DNA of 64,000 nucleotides from Pseudomonas sp. URIL14HWK12:I12 (GTDB lineage Bacteria; Pseudomonadota; Gammaproteobacteria; Pseudomonadales; Pseudomonadaceae), in NCBI RefSeq assembly GCF_003097135.1, contig NZ_QEQL01000001.1, positions 992,001 to 1,056,000 on the forward strand, written 5' to 3'. How positions within the stretch are numbered: the stretch's first letter is position 1; each line of letters begins with the position of its first letter. The notes beneath the pieces are model-generated. The model made no database searches and was not told the origin of the DNA. It was given only the letters and a program-made list of their open reading frames with translations. A program made the translations under genes and the position numbers. This document shows positions 63,839 through 64,000 of this stretch, piece after piece.

Positions 63839-63904
63839 GTATTGTGCGCCGCTCACAAACGCTATACTTGCGCCCCGCCCTTTCGCAATGATGGCCGTAG
63901 ACCC

Positions 63905-64000
63905 GTGACCCTTACCGCATCACCCTCGGCAGGCCCCAGCCGACGCTTTTCCGTTGCCCCCATGATGGACTGGACAGACCGCCACTGCCGTCACTTCCAT
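63905..64000 (+). CDS. dusA: tRNA-dihydrouridine synthase A, N-terminal part
   Basis: From a GTG at 63905, the first 32 codons end at the window edge. They contain RRFSVAPMMDWTDRHCRHFH, the FMN/tRNA-binding start of DusA, which reduces uridine 20/20a in tRNA. The rest lies outside the window. Confidence 0.88.
   Translation, partial: MTLTASPSAGPSRRFSVAPMMDWTDRHCRHFH

Noticed and set aside
1-64000. CRISPR arrays, prophage or complete insertion sequences
   Set aside because: No regularly spaced repeats, phage structural genes, or intact transposase with terminal repeats were seen; the YqjE holin-fold protein is part of a stress operon and not phage.

Overview
The window is GC-rich, densely packed Pseudomonas chromosome. 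The P. putida complex or a near relative is the best guess from the gene set and order; I cannot name a species. The run rnhA - methyltransferase - gloB - mltD - two peptide-binding proteins - yejBEF follows an order I know from P. aeruginosa and P. putida.

1-19.8 kb is mostly housekeeping. It holds a stress-protein tail, an ABC-F ATPase (uup), lytic transglycosylase slt, cheV behind a sigma-28-type promoter, a YegS-type lipid kinase and a mannose-1-phosphate guanylyltransferase/isomerase. Next come molybdopterin genes (moeA, moaB, mobA), tRNA-Pro(CGG), a pseudouridine synthase, an ammonium transporter, a YqjD/YqjE-like membrane-protein operon, a dGTPase, a BvgAS-type two-component pair and yggL. 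19.9-33.3 kb covers cell-wall and peptide uptake: dacB, a LysR regulator, rnhA, gloB, mltD and a five-gene YejABEF-type importer with two binding proteins.

33.3-45.6 kb is accessory metabolism. It includes a small metallopeptidase resembling the toxin domain of VgrG2b, overlapped by a lipoprotein gene (a candidate toxin/immunity pair). Then come an MFS transporter, a GNAT enzyme, a cupin, a GST, a glyoxalase-fold protein, a LysR regulator, a uronate-dehydrogenase-like enzyme, phosphatidylcholine synthase, an M48 peptidase and a FAD oxidoreductase.

45.5-54.1 kb looks like a compact specialised-metabolite cluster. A six-gene leftward operon encodes a PaaK-like adenylating enzyme, a LuxI/FeeM-type acyltransferase, a haem-oxygenase-like di-iron oxidase, a flavin reductase, an EamA exporter and an alpha/beta hydrolase. 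It is divergent from a second anthranilate synthase (TrpE/TrpG-like) and a LuxR-type quorum-sensing regulator. My inference is that chorismate becomes anthranilate, which is activated, acylated and/or oxidised, then exported. I do not recognise the cluster as a described one.

54.1-63.8 kb begins with lower-GC, duplicated DNA. Two modules each encode a 156-residue Sec-secreted protein and a cytosolic-looking partner starting M(S/T)GI. The modules are collinear at a fixed offset of about 2,683 bp, including the leader and an intercistronic hairpin whose sequence differs but whose position is kept. One partner has decayed and another partner copy shares a near-identical 155-bp 3' segment. A MacB-type ABC exporter operon with its own outer-membrane factor and adaptor follows. 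The window ends inside dusA.

The best candidates for something new are the anthranilate-linked cluster, the duplicated secreted-protein/exporter locus, and the metallopeptidase/lipoprotein pair.
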